A DNA stretch of 64,000 nt from Nocardia altamirensis NBRC 108246 (GTDB taxonomy: Bacteria; Actinomycetota; Actinomycetes; Mycobacteriales; Mycobacteriaceae), in the NCBI RefSeq assembly GCF_001612685.1, contig NZ_BDAY01000045.1:1-64000 (forward strand), given 5' to 3'. A program made the translations under genes and the position numbers. Positions 8,399 through 17,231 of the stretch are shown here, piece by piece; the stretch's first letter is position 1, and each line of letters begins with the position of its first letter. The notes under the pieces were generated by a model. The model saw nothing but the letters and a program-made list of their open reading frames with translations. It searched no databases and was not told the origin of the DNA.

Positions 8399-9783
8399 GG
8401 CTGCCCGGCTCGTTGCGCGCCCGCGTCACCGTTTTCTGCGTCGCCGCCATCGCCCTCGCACTGGCCGGGATGGCCGTTGCCGCGTATGCCGTTGTCGCCC
8501 ATGAACTGAACGACTCGCTCGACCTCGGATTGCGCAGGGAGGCAACGCGCATCAGCCGCACGATCAGCACCGACGCCGATGTCGCCACGGCATCCGGGTC
8601 GTGCCGGTACCTGACCGCGCCGAGTTGTGTTCAGGTGGTGGCCAGCGACGGGCAGATCGAATCCGCGCAGGACGAGCAGCAGTTGCCGGTCGACGCCGGA
8701 ACGCGAGCGGTCGCCGCGGGGGCGCGGCCCGCGTACTTCAGTGACGTCACGCTCGACGGCTATCCGCTCCGGATGTACACCGCTCCACTGCGTTCGGGCA
8801 CCGCGGTACAGATTGCGCAGCGCGCCGATCCGGTCGACACCAGCCTGCGCCGGGTGGCGTACGCGCTGCTCGCCGCCGCGGCGATCGGCACAGCGCTCGC
8901 CATCGCTGTCGGCGTCGCCGTCGCGCGCCGTGTCGTTGCCCCGGTCACGACTTTGACCGCCGCTGCCGAACGCGTCGCGGGCACGCGTGATCCGCGACAG
9001 CACATCAGCGTGACCGGCCCCGACGAACTCCGCAGCCTGGCAACCAGTTTCAACATCATGCTCGACGAACTCGACCAGGCGCTGACCGCGGAACGGAATT
9101 CCCGAGCAGCCCAGCACCGTCTGATCGCCGACGCCTCCCACGAACTCCGCACCCCACTCACCGCCCTGCGCACCAACATTGATCTCCTTCGTCGCGCATC
9201 CCGCCTCACTCCGGACCAACTCGACGACACGGCAGCGGGTTTGCGCACCCAGTCCGAGGAACTGTCCGGCCTCGTCACCGACCTCATCGATCTCGCCCGC
9301 GCCGACGACCCTGCTGCCGCGCCGGAGGTCTTCGAAGACCTCCGCCTCGACCTGCTCATCGCCGACCGTCTCCGCGCCGCGGAACGTCACTGGCCCGCTG
9401 TGACATTCGATGCCGAGCTGACGCCGACGACGATCACCGGCGTGCCGGTCCGGCTGGCCCGCGCCGTGACGAACCTCCTCGACAACGCGGCCAAATTCAG
9501 CCCACCGCACGGCGTCGTCCGCGTCGAGCTGTACGACAACGTGCTGACCGTGCGTGACCACGGCCCCGGCATCCCCGCCGACGATCTCCCGCACGTCTTC
9601 GACCGCTTCTACCGATCCGCCACCGCCCGTGCGAAACCCGGTCACGGTCTCGGCTTGGCCATCGTCGAACAGGTCGCGGAACTGCACGGCGCCACGGCAA
9701 CCGCGGCCTCCGCCGACGGCGGGGGAGCCGTCTTCCGACTCGACTTCCCGCAGGACAATCCCCGCTCTAGTACCACCGAATGA
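8395..9783 (+). CDS. Membrane sensor histidine kinase
   Basis: 462-aa sensor kinase, cognate of the upstream response regulator (GTGA overlap). A first membrane helix lies near residues 10-32, followed by an extracytoplasmic sensor of about 130 aa with two Cys (SGSCRYLTAPSCVQ) that could form a disulfide. A second helix (ALLAAAAIGTALAIAVGV) leads to a HAMP region, then HisKA with phospho-His249 in DASHELRTPL. The ATPase domain shows N-box NLLDNAAKF, G1 DHGPGIP, F-box FDRFYRS and G2 GHGLGLAIV. All catalytic boxes are intact. Signal unknown. Confidence 0.93.
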   Translation: MRLPGSLRARVTVFCVAAIALALAGMAVAAYAVVAHELNDSLDLGLRREATRISRTISTDADVATASGSCRYLTAPSCVQVVASDGQIESAQDEQQLPVDAGTRAVAAGARPAYFSDVTLDGYPLRMYTAPLRSGTAVQIAQRADPVDTSLRRVAYALLAAAAIGTALAIAVGVAVARRVVAPVTTLTAAAERVAGTRDPRQHISVTGPDELRSLATSFNIMLDELDQALTAERNSRAAQHRLIADASHELRTPLTALRTNIDLLRRASRLTPDQLDDTAAGLRTQSEELSGLVTDLIDLARADDPAAAPEVFEDLRLDLLIADRLRAAERHWPAVTFDAELTPTTITGVPVRLARAVTNLLDNAAKFSPPHGVVRVELYDNVLTVRDHGPGIPADDLPHVFDRFYRSATARAKPGHGLGLAIVEQVAELHGATATAASADGGGAVFRLDFPQDNPRSSTTE

Positions 9784-9824
9784 CAACCGGTTCACGCTTC
9801 GGTATGAGGTGAGCGCCGCGGGGA

Positions 9825-11294
9825 ATGCCTACCGTGGAAGGCATGAACCTCGCGGGCAAGACCGGCAGCGCACTCGTCATCGGCGGCGGGATCGCCGGAT
9901 TGCTCTCGGCGCGGGTGCTTTCCGAGCACTATGCCGACGTCGTAGTGCTCGACCGCGACAGCACGCCTGGCCCGGGGGTGCGGCGCCGTGGTGTGCCGCA
10001 GAGTTTCCACTTGCACCAGATGCTGCCGCGCGGCGAGCAGATCCTGGAGCAGCTTTTCCCGGATTTTCTCGATGACGTGTTGCGGCTCGGCGCTTTTCCG
10101 CTGAACGGTGCCGCGTTGAACTGGACCAACCGGTTCGGGACGATGGCGATGCATCCACCGGGCAAGGCCGCCTTCTACAGCAGGGGACTGGTCGAACAGG
10201 CGATTCGCGAACGCGTGCAGGCGATTCCGACGGTCCACTTCGGCTACGACCAACAGGTCGTCGAGCTGTGCGCCACAGCGGACCTGACCCGGATCACCGG
10301 CGTCCGCGTTCGGCACAGCGGCGCCGCCGAGTCGACGACCATGACGGCGGACCTAGTCGTCGACGCGAGCGGGCGGTCGTCGAAACTGCCGCAATGGCTT
10401 TCCGTGCTCGGGTACGCGGCACCGCCGGACGAGCTCGTCACTTCCGGCATCGGATACACGACCCGCTACTACCGGGTTCCGCCAGGGCAGGACGACGCCG
10501 TTCCGCTGATCGTCGTCGAGAACGACTACACCGCAGCCAATCCGGCGGGCGGCGTGCTCAAGCGCATCGAGGGCGACGTGTGGAGCGCCTGCTTGTCCGG
10601 CATCGGCGGTCAGTATCCGCCGACCGATGCCGAAGGGTTCGACCATGGTCTGACAAAGCTGATCAGCCCCGCCTTGGCAGAGGCATTGCGCGACGCCGAA
10701 CCACTGACTGCGCCACGAGGTTTCCGTATTCCGGTGTGCGTGCGGCACCACTACGAGCAGATGGAGCGCTGGCCCGCAGGGCTGCTCGTGCTCGGTGATG
10801 CACTGTCCACCGTGGATCCGATCTACGGCCAGGGTATGACGGTCGCCGCGATCCAGGCCGAGACCATCGCCGCCACGCTCCGCGACCACGACGGGCCCGG
10901 CTTCGAACAGGCCGTCCTGCAACGGATCCAGCGCGCCTCCTACCCGGCCTGGTGGCTCAGCTCGCTCGAAGATCTCCGGTGGCCCGGCGTCGAACACAGC
11001 GGTGGCACGGCATTCGAGGGCGTTGCGCTGCTGCACAAATACTTCGACCTCGCATTGGAGCGGATGACGCAGCAGTTCGCGCACCGCGGAGCGGACTTCG
11101 ATCCGACCTTCCTGAGCTATTTCGCGATGACAGGCCTGCTCGTCCCGCCGGGCGAGGTCATCAACGCGGGCATGCTCGACGCGCTGCTCTCCGGTCCATC
11201 CACCGCCGCCGAGCAGGCAGTGCGCGCCGAAATTCGGGCACATGGCGGGTCGATCGATGCCCTGCTGGACTGCCTGGTTTCTGCCGGTTCCTAG
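9825..11294 (+). CDS. FAD-dependent oxidoreductase, paralogue of the 2938 gene
   Basis: 489-aa flavoprotein with the dinucleotide fold at about residues 17-32 (LVIGGGIAGLLSARVL). It shares blocks with the oxidoreductase at 2938: ARVLSEHYA, RRGVPQSFHLHQMLPRG, VVDASGRSS and LVLGDALSTVDPIYGQGM. It lacks that protein's repetitive tail. The start is uncertain: ATG 9825 has GAGGTGAG about 11 nt upstream, while ATG 9843 (MNLAGKT) would give a shorter N terminus but has GGAAGG only 1 nt away. It is monocistronic, 41 nt after the kinase gene. Substrate unknown; an FAD monooxygenase acting on an aromatic or polyketide substrate is a reasonable guess. Confidence 0.82.
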   Translation: MPTVEGMNLAGKTGSALVIGGGIAGLLSARVLSEHYADVVVLDRDSTPGPGVRRRGVPQSFHLHQMLPRGEQILEQLFPDFLDDVLRLGAFPLNGAALNWTNRFGTMAMHPPGKAAFYSRGLVEQAIRERVQAIPTVHFGYDQQVVELCATADLTRITGVRVRHSGAAESTTMTADLVVDASGRSSKLPQWLSVLGYAAPPDELVTSGIGYTTRYYRVPPGQDDAVPLIVVENDYTAANPAGGVLKRIEGDVWSACLSGIGGQYPPTDAEGFDHGLTKLISPALAEALRDAEPLTAPRGFRIPVCVRHHYEQMERWPAGLLVLGDALSTVDPIYGQGMTVAAIQAETIAATLRDHDGPGFEQAVLQRIQRASYPAWWLSSLEDLRWPGVEHSGGTAFEGVALLHKYFDLALERMTQQFAHRGADFDPTFLSYFAMTGLLVPPGEVINAGMLDALLSGPSTAAEQAVRAEIRAHGGSIDALLDCLVSAGS

Positions 11295-11340
11295 CCGGTC
11301 CCAACATTGATGGTGGCGAGCAGCGCCAGGAAGGGGAAGC

Positions 11341-12252
11341 ATGGTCGTGCAAACGGCGGCGGGAACGGCGCTCCGATGTCCGCCAGCCTTCGCCACAACA
11401 GGGGAGCGGACCGTGCACGACGCCACCGAAACCACCGACGCGCTGCCATGCTCGTCCGCCGACGCGGTCACCGAGCTCTACACGTGGGAGATCGCCCACG
11501 ACGGCGCCATCGTCGAGTCGGGTGCGGCGCAACTGGGCGAGCCGCATCCCCTCACCGGGAGCACGGCCGGGCATCACTACGAGATCGCCTGCGGGCTCTT
11601 CGAGCAGGCGTGCGAGCGGGTGGTGGACGAGCATCGCTACGAGGTGATGATGGCGCGGGTGGAAGGCGAGCCGGAACCGCGCGCCGTCTCCGTGGTCACC
11701 GTGGTGCTCCGCTATCCCGACAACGCCGTCGCGGTGTCGATGACCGCCAACCCACGGCATCGGCCGATCACCGAGAAGGACATGCGCGAATACCGCGAGT
11801 ACCTCGAGTGGGCCGAGGAGGATCACCGGCGCTACCTCGAGCGCAAGGCGTTGAACGACGAAGCCCTCGACCTACCGTGGGAGACCACCGAGGTGGAGTG
11901 GGCGCCCGAGGATGTCATCGATCGGGCGGACCCGCGGCTGGCGCGGATCATCGAGCTGGAGGACGAAGCCGCCGACGTCCGCGACGAGGTGTTCGATCCG
12001 GAGCATTGTCGCGCAAGACAATTCAGGGCCGAGCAGAAGTTGCACGAGGCGCGCGCCGCCGCCGCGAACGGGGACGGCACCGCGGCCGAGGAGATCACCC
12101 GCCGCGCCGAACGCGTCGCCCGATGGACCAATCTGCTCGCCGAGACGACCGCCGCCTATCTGCAGGCGGCGGCGCTCGACGCCGAGGCGGCGCGGTTGCG
12201 CCGGGTGCTGCAAGCCGAGGTACAGGCCGAGGTGCAGGCCGTCCGCGACTAG
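11341..12252 (+). CDS. Hypothetical protein with charged C-terminal coiled coil
   Basis: 303 aa, no recognised family. The ATG at 11341 follows an AGGAAGGGGAA tract, which decides the start. Residues 50-150 look globular (YTWEIAHDGAIVESG, RYEVMMARVEGEPEP). From about residue 150 to the end it is highly charged and helical (EYLEWAEEDHRRYLERK) and finishes with an Ala/Glu/Arg-rich coiled coil containing QAEVQAEVQA. No signal peptide or membrane segment. It precedes the 916-aa protein by 229 nt on the same strand and may belong to the same locus, but no function is proposed. Confidence 0.7.
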   Translation: MVVQTAAGTALRCPPAFATTGERTVHDATETTDALPCSSADAVTELYTWEIAHDGAIVESGAAQLGEPHPLTGSTAGHHYEIACGLFEQACERVVDEHRYEVMMARVEGEPEPRAVSVVTVVLRYPDNAVAVSMTANPRHRPITEKDMREYREYLEWAEEDHRRYLERKALNDEALDLPWETTEVEWAPEDVIDRADPRLARIIELEDEAADVRDEVFDPEHCRARQFRAEQKLHEARAAAANGDGTAAEEITRRAERVARWTNLLAETTAAYLQAAALDAEAARLRRVLQAEVQAEVQAVRD

Positions 12253-12481
12253 CTCGGGTGCATCGAACAGCGTTGCCGACAAACGTATTCGGCCGTCTTG
12301 CGGACCTCGCAACCAGGCCTTGCGGTTGCCGACGTGCTGTCGAAACAGTCGAAGGTTCTCGCGCGCAATCGTGATGGATGTTCGCGAGTTCGTTCAGCGG
12401 ACTGGCAGATGGACGGCTTGTTGTCGGCTCGGCAATGCTCGGCCTATGTCCAGTCCAGCGCAACAAACCGAGGAACCTGCC

Positions 12482-15232
12482 ATGGCGAACACTGATCTGA
12501 CCCTGGCTCAGCACGACGGTGAGGTGGCGGTGTCGGGTACTCGGCCGCCGGAGCCGCCCGCGCCGCGCGTATTGACCAGCTCCGCGCGGGAGATGACCAA
12601 GGCGACCTTGGTTCAGCTGAAATTGCCGCAGCCGACGGGTGGCCAGGCACTGATCAAGTCCGCCTTCGTCCGCCAGCTCGACCTGCAGTCGGGTGAGGTG
12701 GACACGGTTCGCGCTCGGTTCCTGTCCGCAGATGTCACGCAGCAGGCAGGGATCGCGGACTCGTTGCTCGACCTGCTCGGAGCGTTCGAACGGTCAGAGC
12801 TGCCCGTCGTGCTGCCGTCGCCCGCAGAGTTCGTCGATGTTCCCGTGGCGGCGCTGCAGGCTTTCGGGGACGCTGTGATCAGCTTGCGACGGAAGAGCAT
12901 CGAGGGACTCGTCGCCGATTCGGCGGCCGCTGCCCTGGCGGACGGCAGCATCGGCTCGGCCCAGCAGGCGTTGCGTAATGCCGTGGTCGCGGTCAAGGCA
13001 CTGGCTGTCAACGCACAAGCGACGCCACTGGGCATGTTGAATCTCGAACGGCTGGAGATGGCACCGGCAGGGCTCGAACGCGGCGAGCTCATCGCCACCA
13101 TTCCGCTGGCCCCGCTGGAGGTGACCGCGGTCAGCCACAAAGAGTGGTCGGTGCGCAGTAAGGAATTCACCTCGATCGTGACCGACTCGCTGGAGAACAC
13201 CAGCGAGACGGGGGTCACCGACAACACCGAGCTCGCTCAGTCCACGAGTTCGCAGGCGCAGCACTCCAACCAGTTCAACATCACCGGAACGGTTTCCGGT
13301 GGTATCCCGGTGATCAACGGTTCCGCGTCCTCGGGATTCACCGCGCAGGATTCCACCTCGCAATCGGCCACCGACAGCACCAAACATGCCACGGCACTGA
13401 CCAAGAAGGCGTCGTCGCGGGCCAAGCAGGAACACAAGATCACCATCTCCACCACCACCGTCACCGGCACGGAGGAGGTCTCGACCAGGACGCTGAAGAA
13501 CCCGAGCGATTCCGAGGCCATGCGGGTCGACTACTTCAGTCTCATGCGTAAGTGGCGGGTGCGGCTGTACCGGTACGGTCTCCGGCTGACCTACGACCTG
13601 GTGATCCCGGAGCCGGGCGCCGGGCTCCGCAAGATGCACAAGGAACTCGCCGATTACCGTAAACAGCTCGGGCCGTTTCACTTCGACATCCCGCACTCGG
13701 AAATCACCGACAGGATCCTGACGGAGAAGGGCGAGACGCAGCCGCACCACCTGGTGCTGGCCGAGCGGTACGGGGCAGTGGTGCCCGACCCGCCGCGACC
13801 GCCGGCGAGCCCGCAACTCAACATCGCTGACACCCCCAACTTCGACGATGCCCGGATCTTCACCCCGGATCCGTTGGAGATTCCCGAGGGCTATCGGATC
13901 AAGAAGCTGATCCTGTGGTGGAACTCAGCGAGCCGTACCGGCAGCTACAAGGTCAAGCTCGAGGTGCTCGGATCGAACTACGTGTGGGAGATGGATCAGG
14001 GCGCGCTCGGACCCATCGAACTGACCTCGGACGAATGGGGCAGGTTCATGCTCCATGCGACCGGTCGGGTGCCGATCTCGTTCCGGTTGCAGAACAATCG
14101 GCAAACCTCGATCAAGGTCGTCGCCGAACTGGAGGAGATACCGACACGCGGTGAGCCGGAGCCGGGACGGCCACCGGCGAGCACCCTGGTTCGAGAGAAG
14201 TGGCAGGCCACGGTGTGGAACATTCTGCGCGACGCGGCGCAGGGGCAGCATTACGAGCGGCAGCAAGATATCGCCACCAAAGCGTCTGCGCTGCAGGAAC
14301 AGATCGAGGGGGTGGACACGCTGACGCTGCGCCGCGAAGAGAGCGACGAGATCATGAAGGGTGTACTCCGCTTCCTGCTCGGACCTGCTTTCGCGTTCAT
14401 GCCGGAGTCGGTCATCAAGGCGTTCCAGCAGGCCGGTGTCGACATCGAGCACGGGATCGGATTCGATGAGAACGTGTTGGGCTTGGACGCCGCGAGTTGG
14501 GCCGCGGTGTCCGAACACGAGGGCCTCATCCGCTTCATCAACCAGGCCATCGAGTGGGAGAACGTGGTCACGTTCCTGTACTCCTACTTCTGGGACGTGC
14601 CGACCAGCTGGAACTTCATTCGTCGACTCCGCCATCGTGATTCGACCCGCCAGGCTTTCCTGCGGTCCGGCAGCGCGAGGGTCGTCCTCACGGTCCGCAA
14701 GGGCTGGGAACAGGATTGGATCAACTTCGTCGAGGGCGGTCTCAACGGTTCTCCGCTGCCGCCGAACCCGAAGTACGCGGAGTATCTGTCGATCGCCAAG
14801 GAGATCGCGGCGTACGACGCTCGCAACTATCCCGGCATCCCGCCGGCCAACCCCGCCCGCAACGCGGTTCGGCTCGAAGAGGCGGTCGCGACGACCTCGT
14901 CCGTCGCCGTCGCGAAGAGTTCGGGGCCGAAGAACATCAAGGTCGACTCGTCTGTCGGATTCCTGGTGGGCGCTCAAGTGGTCATCGACTCGGTGGACAC
15001 GATCGATCCCGCCGACAAACGACCCATCCAGGAGACACAAACCATCACCGCGATCCCCGATGAGACACACATCGTGGTCGCCAAGCTCGACAGAGCCCAC
15101 GACGGAACGGTGACCCCGTTCGCGGTACTCCAACCGGGCACCAAGGGTGCGTTGATCGCGGAGTGGGGCGAATACACCCCGTCCTCGGGAACCGACATCG
15201 AGATCGGGTCCAACCTCGGCAGCACGGTCTGA
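12482..15232 (+). CDS. Large 916-aa protein of unknown function, upstream of a putative toxin
   Basis: The ATG at 12482 follows GAGGAACCTGCC; the open frame extends further upstream but codes an Arg/Pro-rich sequence typical of a non-coding frame. Visible regions: a helical N-terminal part (1-230); a Ser/Thr/Gln-rich beta-like region (about 230-350) with TGTVSGGIPVINGSASSG; a block EVSTRTLKNPSDSEAM then YFSLMRKWRVRLYRYGLRL (about 335-365); a beta-rich middle (about 440-560); and a C-terminal block with YSYFWDVPTSWNF and FLRSGSARVVLTVRKGWE near residues 700-745. No signal peptide or membrane helix. The mixed architecture resembles large structural or particle-associated proteins more than enzymes. 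It ends 6 nt before the putative toxin gene, so the two are almost certainly co-translated. It could be a carrier or assembly partner for the toxin (inference). Confidence 0.75.
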   Translation: MANTDLTLAQHDGEVAVSGTRPPEPPAPRVLTSSAREMTKATLVQLKLPQPTGGQALIKSAFVRQLDLQSGEVDTVRARFLSADVTQQAGIADSLLDLLGAFERSELPVVLPSPAEFVDVPVAALQAFGDAVISLRRKSIEGLVADSAAAALADGSIGSAQQALRNAVVAVKALAVNAQATPLGMLNLERLEMAPAGLERGELIATIPLAPLEVTAVSHKEWSVRSKEFTSIVTDSLENTSETGVTDNTELAQSTSSQAQHSNQFNITGTVSGGIPVINGSASSGFTAQDSTSQSATDSTKHATALTKKASSRAKQEHKITISTTTVTGTEEVSTRTLKNPSDSEAMRVDYFSLMRKWRVRLYRYGLRLTYDLVIPEPGAGLRKMHKELADYRKQLGPFHFDIPHSEITDRILTEKGETQPHHLVLAERYGAVVPDPPRPPASPQLNIADTPNFDDARIFTPDPLEIPEGYRIKKLILWWNSASRTGSYKVKLEVLGSNYVWEMDQGALGPIELTSDEWGRFMLHATGRVPISFRLQNNRQTSIKVVAELEEIPTRGEPEPGRPPASTLVREKWQATVWNILRDAAQGQHYERQQDIATKASALQEQIEGVDTLTLRREESDEIMKGVLRFLLGPAFAFMPESVIKAFQQAGVDIEHGIGFDENVLGLDAASWAAVSEHEGLIRFINQAIEWENVVTFLYSYFWDVPTSWNFIRRLRHRDSTRQAFLRSGSARVVLTVRKGWEQDWINFVEGGLNGSPLPPNPKYAEYLSIAKEIAAYDARNYPGIPPANPARNAVRLEEAVATTSSVAVAKSSGPKNIKVDSSVGFLVGAQVVIDSVDTIDPADKRPIQETQTITAIPDETHIVVAKLDRAHDGTVTPFAVLQPGTKGALIAEWGEYTPSSGTDIEIGSNLGSTV

Positions 15233-15238
15233 GTTGCG

Positions 15239-16732
15239 GTGGAAGACATCCAGTGGGGTCTGGTTGCCGACACCTTGGTCTACTTCGAACACGCGGTGGC
15301 GCTCGCCCGCGGTACCGACAACCTGCGGGGTCCGGAGTCCCGCACGGTGCCGCGGGCGGATATGGCGGCGGCAGGTGAGATCGCCAAGGAGGTCAGGACG
15401 CTGATCAGAGGCTGGCGCAGTCGAGCCGAACTGATGCGGTGGCCAGGTGTCATGGCGTTCAACGTCACTAGTGTGTTGGACGCCGCTGCCGCGGCGACGG
15501 GCCACCTGGATGCGACGATCCGCGAGATCCTCGGCGGGTCCCCTCCGGATGCCGCCCAGGTCAGGTCGATCGCGGGCGGCTGGCCGCCGATCTGGGTCCA
15601 GCAGCTCAACGTCGCGTTCGAGATCCTGCAGATTACCGCGGGAGAGCGGCCGTTGGCCGGCTCCGAGCTGGCCAAAGCCGCTGAGTTCACCAACGAGGTC
15701 CATGATTTCGTCTTGACCGTCATCCCGGGCATCGGCGAGGTCGTCTTGGCGTTCGAGGCCGTCTCCGGCTATCAGGTCGTCGGCTTCCGTCAGCTCAGCG
15801 CGACCGAACAGGCATGGGCTGCTTTCGGTCTCATCCTCCCGAGGGTGCTGAACCCGTTGGTGAACGTCGGGGTCCGCGCAGTCGTCACCACCCGGCGCGC
15901 AATCGCCGTCGTGCTGGCGCGGCTGCTTCCGACGGTCGGCGCCGCTCAGATAACGCGGTTCTCGCTCGGCATGGCGATCGGTCTTCGGGTGCTTCCGCCG
16001 GAGGCGTTCGTGAAGTTCCTCAAGCTGTTGAAGCTTGCCGGCAAGCTCACCTCGACGCAGACCTCCGACATCAACTTCTTCCTCGCGCGGATCGATTACG
16101 GAGCACGACTGGCCCAATGGCTGCGGATCGTGGAGAAACGGCTCGGGCCCGGTTTCAAGGGCGTGCACGAACTACCTCGGCCCAAGCAGGTGAAGTTGAA
16201 AGACTATGAGCCCGAGATGATGGAGGCGCTGTCGAAGGCGACCGGAAAGCGAGTGGTTGCGCTCCCGGAAGTCTTGCCGCATGACTACGAGCCGCTCGTC
16301 GCCAAACTCGCCAGCGAACCGAAGGCGAAAATGCCGCAGGTCCAGGGCGTGAAGTACCCGGACTTTCTCTGGGGCAACGAATTCTGCGAACTCTACAAAG
16401 TGGAGACCAGCAACGTCGAGGCGGCGCTCAAATATATTGCGGGGAAAGGAAAACAGGCCTCGACTCTGGTCGTCACTGCCGACGCGAAGTCGACGGTCAA
16501 TCTGGTCGAGTTGGTGGATGCCAGGTTCTGGGCTTGGCCCCAAGCCGGCTACGTCGACCGGGTTGTTGTGCTCGTCGGTAATGGCGTAAAGATCCTGGAC
16601 CGCCCCAGCCGGTACTTCAGCCTCAACCCGACGGCCTACGCCGCTACGCGCCTGATGATCGGAAACCCCGGCAAGCTCATCGAAGCGGCAGAGGCGATCA
16701 TCAATGAACCTGAGGATCCTGGCAAACGATGA
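15239..16732 (+). CDS. Putative polymorphic toxin with CdiA-type tRNA-nuclease-like C-terminal domain
   Basis: 497 aa, GTG start 6 nt after the upstream stop. Residues 1-150 are helical. Residues 150-290 contain a hydrophobic stretch (VHDFVLTVIPGIGEVVLAFE, then AWAAFGLILPRVLNPLVNVG) like pre-toxin or membrane-active regions. The last about 130 residues match the layout of CdiA C-terminal tRNA nucleases: a helix-strand entry (EMMEALSKATGKRVVALPE), the core PDFLWGNEFCELYKVETSN at 374-392 with Asp375, Glu384 and Lys387 available as a PD-(D/E)xK-like site, a strand KQASTLVVTADAKST, and a final WPQAGYVDRVVVLVGNG. That assignment is from memory of family patterns, not a search. No immunity gene follows: a terminator lies 39 nt downstream. 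If active, it would cleave tRNA in the cytoplasm of target cells. Confidence 0.65.
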   Translation: MEDIQWGLVADTLVYFEHAVALARGTDNLRGPESRTVPRADMAAAGEIAKEVRTLIRGWRSRAELMRWPGVMAFNVTSVLDAAAAATGHLDATIREILGGSPPDAAQVRSIAGGWPPIWVQQLNVAFEILQITAGERPLAGSELAKAAEFTNEVHDFVLTVIPGIGEVVLAFEAVSGYQVVGFRQLSATEQAWAAFGLILPRVLNPLVNVGVRAVVTTRRAIAVVLARLLPTVGAAQITRFSLGMAIGLRVLPPEAFVKFLKLLKLAGKLTSTQTSDINFFLARIDYGARLAQWLRIVEKRLGPGFKGVHELPRPKQVKLKDYEPEMMEALSKATGKRVVALPEVLPHDYEPLVAKLASEPKAKMPQVQGVKYPDFLWGNEFCELYKVETSNVEAALKYIAGKGKQASTLVVTADAKSTVNLVELVDARFWAWPQAGYVDRVVVLVGNGVKILDRPSRYFSLNPTAYAATRLMIGNPGKLIEAAEAIINEPEDPGKR

Positions 16733-16770
16733 CGCGTCGCCGGATCGATAGGAGGTTCGCGGCAGTTGCA

Positions 16771-16803
16771 CCGGTGTCTACCTCGCGCCGAGGTAGACAC
16801 CGG
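16771..16803. terminator. Perfect 15-bp bidirectional hairpin
   Basis: CCGGTGTCTACCTCG (16771-16785), a 3-nt loop, and its exact complement at 16789-16803. It lies between convergent genes: the putative toxin ends at 16732 and the RNHCP gene ends at 16810. It is long and perfect but has no clear T-tract. It probably terminates transcription from both sides. Confidence 0.75.
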
Positions 16804-16809
16804 GCAGTG

Positions 16810-17220
16810 TCACAGCGACAGCAGCGCGCGTCGGCCGATGCGTGGATCGGCCAACGGGCGCAACGCGATCCGCATCAAGGCGAGCGCATTGTCGTCGCCC
16901 GCAATGCGATTCGCCTTCAACGCGCCGCACGCGACGCATTGATGGACGAGCAACCACTCGCCGTCCTCGCGCGCCGACATGCTCACCGCGGTCATCCGCC
17001 CGCGGCACGTCTCGGCCCGATCGCCGGGGACCCGCCGGTCGACGTGGCGGCTGGCCAGGCAATGCGGGCAGTGGTTGCGATGCGCGGTGCCCGGCGCGTC
17101 GACCGGCACGTCCATCCGGCACCCGACGCACCGGAACGCGTCACCGGATTCGCCTGCGCGCCCGTGCAATACGTCCTTGGCGCGTTGCGGACGGCGCGGC
17201 ACTGGTTTCCTTCGTGGCAT
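16810..17220 (-). CDS. RNHCP-domain zinc-ribbon-like protein (second copy)
   Basis: 136 aa. After a basic N terminus (MPRRKPVPRRPQRAKD) it has FRCVGCRMDVP, the family signature HRNHCPHCLASRH, and a later pair VHQCVACGALKANRI, giving three CxxC knuckles suited to zinc binding. The ATG at 17220 is preceded by GGGGGTG on the coding strand and starts 11 nt after the stop of the neighbouring RNHCP gene, so both form one operon. It shares GDDNALALMRIALRPLA with its neighbour (GDDNQLILMRMAVRPLA), showing tandem duplication. Family function is unknown; nucleic-acid binding is only suggested by the knuckles. Confidence 0.82.
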   Translation of the reverse strand: MPRRKPVPRRPQRAKDVLHGRAGESGDAFRCVGCRMDVPVDAPGTAHRNHCPHCLASRHVDRRVPGDRAETCRGRMTAVSMSAREDGEWLLVHQCVACGALKANRIAGDDNALALMRIALRPLADPRIGRRALLSL

Positions 17221-17231
17221 CGGCGCACCCC

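Noticed and set aside
11912..12481. Upstream in-frame extension of the 916-aa protein
   Set aside because: It overlaps the 11341 gene in another frame, is Arg/Pro/Cys-rich, and a sensible ATG with a ribosome site exists at 12482.
13925..16168. 747-codon minus-strand frame opposite the 916-aa protein and the toxin
   Set aside because: No motif, Arg/Asp/His-rich composition typical of an antisense frame, no ribosome site.
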